DNA of 64,000 nucleotides from Amoebidium appalachense (Eukaryota; Ichthyosporea). How positions within the stretch are numbered: the stretch's first letter is position 1; the number at the start of each line of letters is the position of its first letter. The stretch is from the NCBI GenBank assembly GCA_963693365.1, contig CAVNZM010000002.1, positions 15,500,001-15,564,000 of the forward strand, in the 5' to 3' direction. The notes under the pieces were generated by a model. It saw only the letters and a program-made list of their open reading frames with translations, searched no databases and was not told where the DNA came from. Both the position numbers and the translations under genes were made by a program. Positions 23,304 through 36,911 of the stretch are shown here, piece by piece.

Positions 23304-25367
23304 AGGGGCAAGTGCTAGATGCATTGAGGGGTGGGAAACCAACACCAGACACAGAAGATGAAACTACAAAACACCAAAGCGAAAACAAGCAAATGTGCAA
23401 CCGTGGTGGCAACAGGCAATGGAGCTGGGTCAGGGGGGCTCCCGTGCCAATAAAAAAGAAAAGAAAAGAAAAAAAAAACCCCCGATAAATTTGCTCTTTG
23501 CACGTGGTTACCAATCCATCCCCCCCTCCCCCTTCCGCCTCCCCCCCTCCCCTCCCCCCCCCCCCCCCCCCCCCCTTCCCTTCCTTCCTTCCCAAGCCTT
23601 GCTGCTGGCGGTGTTTGGGGGGGGGGGGGGTCGCTGATGCGATTAGAAGGGCCAGGAGAAGGACATGACTGGCAGACAGTAGGGACGGGGAACGATAAGA
23701 TTGGCAGAGGTGCATGCATGCAAAGACTAGTCATGAGCCACCATCAATGTGCCCGTGCTCCAGATATCACACATGCATACATATGCACACACACACGTGC
23801 ACACACACACACACACACACAAATACATGCCGATGTCCCTTTCTTGTAGATGCCAGCATATAACATAATTGCAAGTGCACATGCACATCCCCCCCCCCCC
23901 CCCCCCCCCACAAACACCACCACCACCAAAACACACACACACACACACACAAAAAATAAATAATAATAATAATAAAAAAGAAAGAAAGAAAGAAAGAAAG
24001 ATTGGCAGAAGAACTAATAGTCATGAACTGAAGACCTACCTCCAAGTTTCTAGCCCATCTGATTCCACCAGACCCACCCTCCACAGTCAGCTCCGTAACG
24101 GTCAGAAGCGACGCCTCGCGCGGAAACGCATTCATAATGACATCACACAAAGAAATAGCACGGAGATTTGTACACTCCCCCAACGATCGCACAGAATATA
24201 CTGTGCAATTTTTAAGATCGAGGCGCATTAACTCGGATAAGTGCTCGACACCGAACATTGATTGTATACTGAGTGGAGGGCCCGCCCTAGGGCCGAAACT
24301 TATGCTCCGAAGTTTTGAACATTTGGAAAGAAACACGAGGTTGGGGATGGTGTATGGTGCGTTGAGAATGGCGACGTGTGTGAGATTTGAAATTGGCGCC
24401 AAAGATGGTATTGCCATTTCAGGAACACCGGATCTGTCGTTTATGTCGAACTCGACTGATTGTAGTGATGTCAACGCCGTCAATAACATACTCATGCGCT
24501 GCAGCTCGATACATCCCCGACCATTTCCTGCGAGAATCTGCAACGGATCCCAAATACCCAATAAAAACTGGGCACTTGTCAAGTTTGCGCACGTGGTCAG
24601 ACATGTGATTGGGTCATCCCATCCCAAAGGGATGTGTGCGCCGTGAATAACCGAGAGAGACTCAAGCTTGCTGCAATTTTCCACTATAGCCAAGTCCGTT
24701 TGCAGAGGCATACAGAGAGATACACGTGCGAGTTTGGGTAAATGATGAAGGACACTTTTTGCTACGTGACCGCCACACACACGTATCTCCGCCAAATTCT
24801 GTAGGAGTGCTACCGCGTTTGTATCAATCACATCCAATAGTTGTACAGTTGGTGCCAGCGAGAGGGTCGAAAGGTTGGCGCATGAACCCACAAACGACAA
24901 CAACCGTGACTTTGATCTGTTTTGTGGAAGGAAGAACCACCTTTCCAGGATAATTTCACGAAGTTTGGGTGCAAACGCACGCAGAAACTGAGTGCACTCG
25001 AATTCGCTCTCCTCATTCACCCCACCCACTGAACCCGGCGCGAAAAACCTTGCCGTGTGAAGGTGTGTCGAGTCGGGAAGAAAGGAACAAAGCGACGTTC
25101 TCTGCTCGTCGGTCAAATTCTGAAGTAACCGTAGGTCAATTTTCACCTCCGCGAAGGACGCCGCCCACGATTTTACCGCCGTTTTCTTTTCCTCGTTGGT
25201 CGGTATTTCTTGCCCAAGTGTCACCGTCAACCATCCTCCCAGTTGTGCTTTAACTACACGGCGTAGGCGGCGTGAGACGAGCGATACTGAAAGGCGGACC
25301 TTAGGGGGGAGAAGGCGGAAAATGGAAACGAGAAGTTCGTCCGGAATGTGCTCGAACAACACTTCGC
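21544..25367 (-). CDS. F-box/leucine-rich-repeat protein (5' end not resolved)
   Basis: Minus-strand gene with two secure exons, 25367-24040 and 22089-21544, joined by a GT-AG intron (donor GAG|GTAGGT, acceptor cacacag|GCC, phase 0 both sides; ...RNLE|ALQHLHL...). The first 40 coded residues form an F-box (LFEHIPDELLVSIFRLLPPKVRLSVS LVSRR is the core, split here for length), which recruits targets to SCF ubiquitin ligases through Skp1. About 580 residues of irregular leucine-rich repeats follow (LREIIL, LSTLSLAP, LTHVAIL, LRSISF, LMRLDLKNC, LRDLVVSDC, LRKLAIENCG, LREIVLRDL), the likely substrate-binding surface. A good acceptor (ttcttttccgctgcag) precedes 25367, so a small first exon probably lies further upstream. 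Alternatively translation starts at an in-frame ATG at 25431, adding 21 residues. The target is unknown. Confidence 0.8.
22090..24039 (-). repeat. Intron of the F-box gene, built largely of simple repeats
   Basis: In transcript sense the 5' part carries (GT)n and a G-run (23889-23950 on the plus strand). The 3' part carries C-runs and (CA)n (plus-strand G-runs near 22121, 22236, 22501, 22741, 22838 and TG arrays near 22092, 22182, 22590-22697). A poly-C-tailed dispersed repeat lies at 23090-23271 in the same orientation as the gene. T-runs occur near 22482 and 23045. Confidence 0.65.
23090..23271 (-). repeat. Dispersed repeat, subfamily A, poly-C tailed (copy 1)
   Basis: Reverse-complement copy of the repeat at 29550-29760. 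It includes CAGATACTGTT at its 5' end, CGGGTACTGTGGATGACGTG and GGATAACACGATGCAGAATG (as read on the plus strand), and ends GACGCATTCAA followed by a C-run (G-run 23077-23089 on the plus strand). Confidence 0.8.
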
Positions 25368-25373
25368 CTGCAG

Positions 25374-27810
<2,437 letters not shown>

Positions 27811-27876
27811 ATGGGTGATGCTTTGGTTACGGACGATCAGGTTGCGCACGTTTTCAAGTTGCTCCTCATCGGAGAC

Positions 27877-27940
<64 letters not shown>

Positions 27941-27951
27941 TGGTGTGTGTG

Positions 27952-28018
<67 letters not shown>

Positions 28019-28601
28019 CACGTAGGTGTGGGCACGTAGGTGTGTGGTGTTTGTGTGGGCGGGTGTCTGCGTGTCTGTGCGTCTGCGTGTGCTTCTGCGT
28101 GTGCGTGTGCGTGTGCGTGTGCGTGTGCGTGTGCGTGTGCGTGTGCGTGTGCGTGTGCGTGTGCACGTGTGTGTGTTTGCACGCACGTGTGTGTGTGTTT
28201 GGGGGGGGGGGGGGGGGGGGGTTTGCGTGTATGTATGGTTTTGTGCATGCGTGTGCGTGGTTGTATTTGTGCTTGTTTGTTTTTGTGTGCGTGTGTGCTT
28301 TTTTTTTGTGTGTGTGTGTATGTGTGTGTGTGTGCGTGTGCGCGCGCGCACGCGCGTGTGTGTATGTGTTCGTGTGTGCGTGTGCGTGTGTGCGTGCGTG
28401 CGTGTGTGCGTGTGTGCGTGCATGTGCGTGTGTGTGTGTGTGTGTGTATGCCCGTGTACACGGGTGTGTTGAGTTGCTCACTCAAGTGGGTTACATGTTA
28501 CCTTGTTGTGGTGTGTGTAGTGTTCATAGGTGTATTAATGCATATGACCCTTTTTTGGGGGGGGGGGTAGGGGGGGGGGGAGGGGGTAAGGGGTAGATGT
28601 G

Positions 28602-28665
<64 letters not shown>

Positions 28666-30541
28666 TGTGTGCGTGCGCGCACGCGCGTGCGTGCTCATGT
28701 GTGTGTGTGCGTGCGTGTGTGTGTGCGTGTGTGCGTGTGAGTGTGTGTGTGTATATGTGTGAAAGGAGGGGAATGGAGGGAGGTTGAAATGATGTGGGGC
28801 TGAGGTGAAAAGGGAAGTGGAAGGGGAAAGGAGTTTGTTGGGGGTGCCGGTATGGGGTTGGGTTTATGTTCGTGCACATGTGGACGCCTTTTCACTTCAT
28901 ATGTCTTCTACGAGCACCTTATGTGTTCCGTGTAAGGGGCACAAAGGAACGATAGGGATAGTGCCCAGATATGCAGCCCCTTGATATTTTACCCTCCCCC
29001 CCCTTCCCCCCTCCCATCCCATACCCCACCTCCACCCCTCCCTTATCATACGCATCTACACGACAGCAATATTTGGAATCGTATACCAGCTCTCTTTGCC
29101 TATTCTGTAGAAATGCAGCGTTTTTGAGTAATTGTGTGCTGCACTCTTTCTGTGTGTGGGGGAAGGGGCGGAGGGCGGGGGGGGGGGGGGGATGGGGGTG
29201 GTAGGAGGGGGGGGGAAGGAAGGGAGGGGCTTGCTATCACTTTGTGGTGCATATCTGGTTTGTTGCCATGCAAATCTACCCCGTTTCCTGATATGGCTAT
29301 TTTTTGCAGTGCAACCGGCAAGTCCAGCATGCTCATGCGCTTTACAGAAGACACCTTTGACCAGGAGCTAAATGCAACAATCGGTTGGTTTTGCCCCTCC
29401 CCCCCCCTCTCCGCCCAAAAACCTCCTCCCTTGGATTGAATCACGGGTACTGTGGATGACGTCCATATTTTTCTTGCTTCTGGTTCTGCTGCAACTTTAA
29501 CCCCCGGCCTTTCCCACTGCCCTTGCCTGCATAAGCAACCCTGCTCGTCTCTGATCAAGACGGGTGTTCAAGTGAAACAGTATCTGAGTTGGGTTTCGTT
29601 AACGAGGTGAATAGGTCGAAACTCGGGTACTGTGGATGACGTGGGTTCCCCCTGAGGATGGGCTCTGCTTATTATGCATACTCTTTATGTATGGCTTGCA
29701 TTCTGCATCGTGTTATCCGTTTGTTCTTGTGTACTTCGTACTTTTTGACGCATTCAACCCCTCCCCCCCCCCCCCCCCCCCCCCCCCCCCTTCCCCCCTC
29801 CCCGCCCCTCCCCCCGGAGGATGGGCTCTGCTTATTTTTCATACCCTTTTATGGCCGCGTTCACACTGGGCGGATATGATAGGCCATGGATACTTGCAAG
29901 ATTCCCGGGATAGGCCGAAATCAAAATGTTTTTTCTGAACTTTTTGTGTATATTTTTATAAAGTAAGACTTACAAAGTGCCGGCGCGGCACATATCCCAC
30001 TTGCATATAAAATAGACCTACCCCCAACCCCCCGGCTAATTAATATCCCAACTGGCATATTTAATTAACCAAAAAAGGAAATTCGCCATCTCATATCCTC
30101 TCAATGTGAACAGCGATTTGGGGTATTTGAAATATCCCAATCGGATATTTGTTACCATATATGGCAGGTGGCATATCATATCCCGCCAGTGTGAACGCGG
30201 CCTATGTGTGGTTTGCACTCTACACCGTGTTGTCCGTTGTTTACGTGTGCTTCTTACTTTATGGCACATTCAGCCCCCCCCCCCCCCCTCCCCCCCCCCC
30301 CCCCCCCCCTCCCTGCCCGCCCTCTTCGTTCTCTGCCCGTCCCCCTTCCTCTCCCCCTCCGTTTCATTTCATATTGTGTTTGTTTGGGAGAAAACTCGGT
30401 CTGAAAGGTGGATGGTGCAGATGATAGGCCCCTCTTAGATGGGCTCAGCTACATAATTTGTTCGTGAGGTTTTTGCATGCTCTCGTATAATTCGAATTCG
30501 TATTTTTAGTTATTCATTATGCTCCTTACTGCATCCCCCCC

Positions 30542-30572
<31 letters not shown>

Positions 30573-30757
30573 AAAAAAAAAAAAAAAACACCCGCCCACA
30601 ACCCGCCTCGGTAAAGCCTACACTTAACTTGTGATTTGCATGGACAATCATTGCAACCTTCCTCCCGTCCAATACGTAGCCTTGGAGCAAGTGCCTTGTA
30701 TCTATTGTGTTCGTTGTTTTCTCTGCATGTCATCTTCACTACATTCTTTTGCCCGTC

Positions 30758-30805
<48 letters not shown>

Positions 30806-31011
30806 AAAAAAAAAAAGAAAAAAAGAAAGAAAGAAAGAGAAAAAGAAAAAGAAAAAGAAAAAGAAGCCACCACCCATCCACCCTTCCTCCCACCCTCCCA
30901 CCCACCCACCCACCCTCCCTCCCTCATTCCCTCCCTCCCTCTCCCTCTCTCCCTCTCCCCCTCTCCCCCTCTCCCCCTCTCCCCCTCCCCCCTTCCCTCC
31001 CCCCCTCTCCC

Positions 31012-31048
<37 letters not shown>

Positions 31049-31460
31049 AAAAAAAGAAAATGGACTTTGAACTCAGGGACAACTAATAGGGCCTTATATT
31101 GTGTAAGCTGGGGCCGTGTTTGGACGGGGTGTCGTCTTTCTACCGACCTTTATGACATGTACTTACTATCATTACTAATGTAATCCATCCAGGGGTTGAT
31201 TTCAAGGCAAAGGTGATGGATATTGATGGCAAACTGGTTAAGCTCACTATCTGGGTATGTCCCTCCCCCCCCCCCCCCCCCCCCCCCCCCGCGAAACCCA
31301 TGCTTTTGTGGAGGCATAGGAATCCTACTGATGATGGGCTCTGTTCAAGTGTCTTCTGCCTGCACGCTAAAATTGTTTGATTTTGGATTTCCCACCTTTG
31401 TGATGCTTTGTTGTTGCTCTTTGTTGTCTCCTCCATATTTCCAACCCTCTAACACATGCA

Positions 31461-31493
<33 letters not shown>

Positions 31494-32194
31494 CCCCGCG
31501 GACCCCACACCCCTTTTTCCGGCTCCGTTCTCTCTGTTATCTCGCTATTCGAATGCAGATACAAAAGAACGAAATCTGTGTAGATAAATTACGACGCAAG
31601 GACTGTGTATGGGGGTGGTTTTTCGCCAGTTAGTAAGAAGGCAGCAGTATTTTCCGTTTGTCTGTGTGTGTGTGCCTGTCTGCCTGTGTGCGTGCCTTTG
31701 TGCGTGCCTGCGTGCCTGTGTGTGTGCCTGCATCGTGGGAATGGGAGGAGGGGGGAGGGGGGAGTCCAGTGTTGATGTCTCCGCTCTTTCTTGTCGGGAG
31801 AAAAAGGTGTGTGTGTAGGGGGGCGTGGGGGGAAGGGGGGGGGGGGGGGGGGGGGGGGGGCGGAGGAGGGGGGTTCGAAGTGAGTTTTTTTCTTATGTGC
31901 ACCTTTGCAGGACACGGCGGGACAGGAGAGATTCCGAACCCTGACTGCCAGCTACTACAGGGGGGCACACGGTGTCATTTTTGGTGATTCCTCCATTCCC
32001 CGGCCGAAGTTTCTCATGTCATCCATACCCCTTATCTTGCATTTTATCTATACTTGTACTAGCCTTTCCCAGCCTCTCGGTACCTTTGTTTTTTGTGTTT
32101 TTCCCCCTTGTTTTTTTCTTCTTCTCCTTCTGTGTCCCTAAAACTATCAACTATCATTACAATCATCATTATTTGTCGACCGGTGAGCGTGTGT

Positions 32195-32240
<46 letters not shown>

Positions 32241-32397
32241 GGGGGGGGGGGGGGGGGGGGATTTTCTGTTAGACCTACATGGCACCTTATGTGTGGAGAT
32301 TAGCACAGGTATGATGTGCGTCTTTTTCTTTCCCTTCCCTCCCCCACGCTTTTTTCTTCTTGTTTTTTTTTTCAGAGGACATGGAGGGTGGGGGGGT

Positions 32398-32431
<34 letters not shown>

Positions 32432-32552
32432 TGAAAGCCTGCCGTTTCCCCCGAGCACACTAGGCACACACACCACACATCCTCACGGACTCTTCAGAAC
32501 CTGCATAGCAGTGAACAGAAGTTTGCACAGGTAAATCTTCTGCCAAGTGCTA

Positions 32553-32648
<96 letters not shown>

Positions 32649-32656
32649 GCACACAT

Positions 32657-32692
<36 letters not shown>

Positions 32693-32711
32693 TCTCACAC
32701 CCACATCCACA

Positions 32712-32761
<50 letters not shown>

Positions 32762-33791
32762 ACACACACACAGTGTACGATGTCACGCGCCGGGAGACCT
32801 TCACCAACATCACGGCGTGGCTGCAAGAGTTGAGCCACTATGCCACCGGGGGGGATGTTGTCAAGATGCTCGTAGGCAACAAAGTCGATTTGGTGCGTAC
32901 TCTACCTTTTCCCTTGCCCGGACACACACAAAAGCAACACGCACCTGTACTCACACACACACACATGCATGCACGCACGCACGCACGCGCGCGCGCACAC
33001 ACACACACACAAACTCACTCACACTCACACACACATACACACAGACACACACACACACACACACACATACACACACACACACACACACAGACACTTATAC
33101 ATACTCACACACACACACACCACAACGGTTTGCGTGTGCATGATCAGGCACACACAACACAAATGCTAAACCACAATCGCGACAACACCCAAGCTCCTCT
33201 ATTCTTCCCGTATACCTCAACGGTTTTCCCAGCTGTGGGCAAACAAAAACAACTCCATCCCCCCCCCCCCCCCCCCCCCCTCCCCCCCCTCCCCTTGCCC
33301 TTTCCCAAATCCCCCCCCCCCCCCCCGCCCCCCTTTGCATCATGGGCTCCGCACTGCACACAGCACACCGTCATCAGTGACACCAAATACGCACTGAGCC
33401 TAGCCCGTCTCACCCAGCGCAGCCCAGCCATACATCCCATTGCACATACGATAGCACAAGTACACTTGGGACATAAAAACACCCGCATGTTTCTTCATGG
33501 CTCATTCGACCACTCTCCCCCCACCCCCTTTCTTCCCCACCACACCATCACGCTCACCCCCGCCACTACCAAAAGAAACCTTGATGCCATGTTCTGATAG
33601 AGATTCCCGTCTCCTCCATTCCACTCCCCCGCCTCCCCCCCCAATTTCCCAACACACATCATCACCACCACCTTTTTATCCCATCGTTGCCTAGCCATGT
33701 ACACCCACCAGCACACACATGCGCACACATAAGCGGGCTGGTGCCTGCAAACCTCCGCTTACACACACAAATATGCACACGCCACCCACTG

Positions 33792-33844
<53 letters not shown>

Positions 33845-33989
33845 GCCCATGCAGACAGGACAGAGGGAGGTAGACCGCAAGGAGGGAGAGGAGATGGCGA
33901 TGGCCCATTCGATGCTATTTATAGAAGCCAGTGCAAAGACGAGTGTGGGTGTGGGCCAAGCATTTGAAGAGCTCGTGCACAAGGTAACC

Positions 33990-34029
<40 letters not shown>

Positions 34030-34278
34030 TCTCCCCCCCCCTCCCCCCCCCCCCCCCCCCCTCTACCCCCCTGCTCATCTTTGATCAAAATGGGTGACCC
34101 AGCCATGTTCAAGTGCAACAGTATCTGAGTTGGGTTTCGTTGTCGAAACTCGGGTACTGTGGATAACGTGGCCTTCCCCCTGAGGATGGGCTCTGCTCAT
34201 TATGCATACCCTTCATGTGTGGTTTGCACTCTGCATCGTTTTGTCCGTTGTGTTTACTTCGTACTTACGAAGCATTCA

Positions 34279-34322
<44 letters not shown>

Positions 34323-35571
34323 ACCCACCCACACACACACACACACTCGTCACCCTCCCCTCCCCTCCCCTCCCCTCTGCTTCCCTCCCCCCTCCCCCAA
34401 CTGCCCCCACCTCCGATGTATCTCAGTCGTACCTATATCTATGGCTGTCACCTACCCAGCTTTTTACCCACTGACCCGTTTGCTTTTCATTTTGTCATTG
34501 CAAAAGGGCCCATGCTTTTTGATATGAGGGGCTCGTGCTTGTTGCACGTGTTTTACTATGTTGATATGTACTGATGAGATCTGGTGGGGGTATGCTGTGA
34601 ACGATGTGCTGCATAAGCCGTAGATATGCATTTGACATATCTTGACGTAGATATGCATTGGACATGTTAGGTAATACATGGTGCTAATTATTAGTATGTT
34701 TTTGTTTCAACCGGAAGTGATTCTTGTGGACCCCCCCCCCCCCTCCCCCCTCCCCCCGTCCCCCTTTCCCCCTCCCCCCTCTCCCCTTCCCCCCCCCCCC
34801 CCTCCCCTCCCCCTCTGCCCCCTCCCCCCCCCTCCCCCTTCCCTCCCTCCCCCTTCTCCATAGGTTAGGGAGTCGGGGAGCCTTGTAGAAGCCCGGCTTA
34901 TGCTCTACTTCTCTGTTTGTTTTCTTTGTTTTTTGTCTGCTTGCAGTTTTTGTAGACTCTATTTTCTTAGATTGCTGCTCCTTGAACAACCCTGCTCGTC
35001 TTTGGCCAAGACGGGTGGACTCACCTATTGCTGTTGAAACAAAGTATGGATTGGGAACCACGCCCGAGAGGTTCAAGAGTCGAAACCCATGCTTTTGTGG
35101 AGGCATAGGAACCCCCCTGATGATGGGCTCTGTTCAATTGTCTCCTGCTGCACGCTTAAATTGTTTGATTTTGGATTTCCCACTTTTGTAACGTATTGTT
35201 GTTGCTCGTTGTTGTCTCCTCCATATTTCCAACCCCCTAACACATACATCACCCCCCCCCCCCCCCCCCCTCCCCCAACACCCCCGCCCTTCCCCCCCCC
35301 AACACACATAGACACACACACACACACACTATCTCTCTCCTTGTGCCAGGCCAACACACCAACAGGCACAAGAAAAAAATGATGATGTGTAGACTGACCA
35401 CCCATATTTTTTCCATTGATGTATCCCTCCCTCCCCCTCACCACACAAAGGTAGCAAAAAATTTAAGAAGTAAGGGGAAATACACTCGCACCGATACGCA
35501 CACGCGTGCACGTGGGCGCGCTCGCACATACACTCACACCCAAGCACACACACACACACACACACACTGAT

Positions 35572-35615
<44 letters not shown>

Positions 35616-35647
35616 GTCACTCACTCACAATCATACACACACGCACA

Positions 35648-35697
<50 letters not shown>

Positions 35698-35807
35698 TCC
35701 TCGACACTCCCAGCCTGTACACCACCCCTCAGGCAGGAGGGGGTATCAAGTTGGATGCCGAGTCGGAGGGAGATGAAAGTTACTGTGGGGGATATTGCGG
35801 TTTCTGA
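27811..35807 (+). CDS. RAB18: Rab18-type small GTPase, seven exons, 211 aa
   Basis: Exons are 27811-27878, 29310-29383, 31193-31254, 31911-31983, 32774-32892, 33855-33983 and 35697-35807. All introns are GT-AG and every phase matches, giving 636 nt including the stop. The order of GTPase motifs is complete: P-loop GDSATGKSS (split by intron 1), switch [18 protein letters not shown] (split by intron 3), GNKVDL, and EASAK. The tail ILDTPSLY...SYCGGYCGF ends in the CGGYC context that carries prenylated cysteines in Rab18. Length, N-terminus ([11 protein letters not shown]) and tail all point to Rab18, which acts at the ER-lipid droplet interface in other eukaryotes. The coding exons total under 0.7 kb of an 8-kb gene; the introns hold microsatellites, poly-C-tailed repeats and a MITE. 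No disabling change is visible. Confidence 0.93.
27879..29309 (+). repeat. Rab18 intron 1: starts with a (GT)n donor, rich in (TG)n and (TGCG)n
   Basis: The donor AG|GTGTGTGT runs directly into (GT)n to about 28016, followed by (CGTGTG)n at 28086-28165, a G-run at 28201-28221 and a (TGCG)n array at 28599-28665. G-runs recur near 28557-28585 and 29178-29191. The acceptor is ggctattttttgcag. Confidence 0.75.
29463..29760 (+). repeat. Dispersed repeat, subfamily A, longest copy, poly-C tailed (copy 2)
   Basis: About 300 bp, nearly identical to the inverted copy at 63165-63470. It contains CCTGCTCGTCTCTGATCAAG, GAGTTGGGTTTCGTTAACGA and CTGAGGATGGGCTCTGCTTA, and ends GACGCATTCAA before a C-run (29764-29790). 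It lies in Rab18 intron 2. Confidence 0.8.
29815..30272 (+). repeat. Dispersed repeat, subfamily A, split by a MITE (copy 3)
   Basis: The left part (29815-29852, GAGGATGGGCTCTGCTTA...) and right part (30203-30272, TATGTGTGGTTTGCACTC...CACATTCAG) together match 34185-34278. The MITE sits between them. The right part ends in a C-run like the other copies. Confidence 0.75.
29850..30205. mobile_element. MITE-like element with terminal inverted repeats and TAT duplication
   Basis: A 350-bp insert (29853-30202) begins GGCCGCGTTCACACTGG and ends with the matching inverted CCAGTGTGAACGCGGCC, extending with minor differences to about 28 bp. TAT occurs on both sides (29850-29852, 30203-30205). The unfilled version of the site is seen in the related repeat near 34206-34218. 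There is no coding capacity. The 3-bp duplication and ends suggest a non-autonomous DNA transposon, possibly PIF/Harbinger-like, but the superfamily is not certain. Confidence 0.75.
31291..31461 (+). repeat. Dispersed repeat, subfamily B, poly-C tailed (copy 1, 5' truncated)
   Basis: Matches 35080-35251, with CGAAACCCATGCTTTTGTGG, TTGTTTGATTTTGGATTTCC and CTCCATATTTCCAACC. It ends before a C-run at 31462-31491. It lies in Rab18 intron 3, only about 35 bp after the donor and its C-run. Confidence 0.8.
31984..32773 (+). repeat. Rab18 intron 4 with complementary simple repeats
   Basis: In sense order it holds (GT)n at about 32189-32208, G-runs at 32208-32260 and 32398-32429, then (CA)n at 32552-32644 and 32659-32690, a 47-bp C-run at 32714-32760 and CA repeats ending in the acceptor CAG. 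The 5' set is complementary to the 3' set. Confidence 0.75.
34065..34278 (+). repeat. Dispersed repeat, subfamily A, poly-C tailed (copy 4)
   Basis: Contains GTATCTGAGTTGGGTTTCGT, CTCGGGTACTGTGGATAACG and TGAGGATGGGCTCTGCTCAT. It ends ACGAAGCATTCAA before a 40-bp C-run (34281-34320). It lies in Rab18 intron 6. Confidence 0.8.
34983..35251 (+). repeat. Dispersed repeat, subfamily B, poly-C tailed (copy 2, longest)
   Basis: Its 5' part (CAACCCTGCTCGTCTTTGGC, CAAGACGGGTG, GTCGAAACC, CTGATGATGGGCTCTG) is shared in order with subfamily A. The 3' half (TTGTTTGATTTTGGATTTCC ... CTAACACATACATCA) is specific to B. A C-run follows at 35252-35270. It lies in Rab18 intron 6. Confidence 0.8.
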
Positions 35808-35875
35808 GCGGACCTCCCCCGTTCTTTTCTCTTGCTCCCCATGCCCCCCTCTCTTTGCTGTTTGCTCACTTCATT

Positions 35876-35910
<35 letters not shown>

Positions 35911-36051
35911 ACATACACACACACCAACCCTCCCTTTCGAATCGTCGATCCTGGGGCCCTTTTTCTTATGCATGTTTTCACTCATCCCACTCATCCCACT
36001 GCCAGTGCCTCGGTAATTTTCTTTTGTTGCTGGTGGTGGTAGTGCCACAGT

Positions 36052-36097
<46 letters not shown>

Positions 36098-36147
36098 ACA
36101 CGCACACACACATACCACCACAGGGATTTTTTTTATCTTTTTTTTTT

Positions 36148-36178
<31 letters not shown>

Positions 36179-36573
36179 GTTAGGGGACAATACTTATCTG
36201 AATATATATTAATATACTTTCTACCATGCACTCTGATAGCTCTATCACAATGGGTAAATTACTCAGTGTACATATATAGTCCTGCATGATGGCATGAAGA
36301 CGTGAACATCGTGCTTTCAGTGCGGTTGGCAATGATCAGCCGGGACCTGGTCCGGGTGGAATGCCAGCTTCGTATTAACTTAGATGAATATGATATTATA
36401 ACGTGAAATAAAGATTGCGCAATTATGTGGATTGGTCACCGTGGTTTTATAGGTACCACCAGTGGTGCTTTTTTGGTTGTTTAATTGTGGTGACGGGGTG
36501 GTGGTGGCGGTGCACGTGGGTTTTTTTTCTTTTCTTTTCTTTTCTTTTCTTTTCTTTTCTTTCTTTCTTTCTT

Positions 36574-36607
<34 letters not shown>

Positions 36608-36609
36608 GA

Positions 36610-36642
<33 letters not shown>

Positions 36643-36859
36643 TTGGGTAGTTGCCACATCATCGCATGAATTGCACTATTAATATTCTGAATCCACTTAC
36701 CCTGTGACGATCCATGCGTATATCCGTCTGTATCAGACCAGTCTGAGACAGCTCAGAAATCAAATAAAACCGTGCCTTGCTACGCGTCACAGTAGAACTG
36801 TGGTGGCACGCTAGCTATAAATAATCCTACTTCCTTTTAGTTGTTTAAAAAAATATATA
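35808..36859. repeat. Intergenic after Rab18: C-, T- and G-runs
   Basis: C-runs lie at 35881-35908 and 36055-36083, a T-run then G-run at 36136-36179, and (TTTTC)n followed by T- and G-runs at about 36523-36641. AATAAA lies at about 36406-36411 and could end the Rab18 3' UTR. Immediately before it, a possible acceptor at 36319 opens a short frame ending PGPGPGGMPASY; this is too short to call. Confidence 0.5.
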
Positions 36860-36911
36860 TATTTTTATTAAAACTAACACCATGAGACTTCGGGTTGAGT
36901 GAGGGCCCGGC

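Noticed and set aside
36320-36411. Terminal exon ending PGPGPGGMPASY before an AATAAA
   Set aside because: The acceptor is plausible but its phase does not fit Rab18 and no upstream exon was found; 18 residues are too few.
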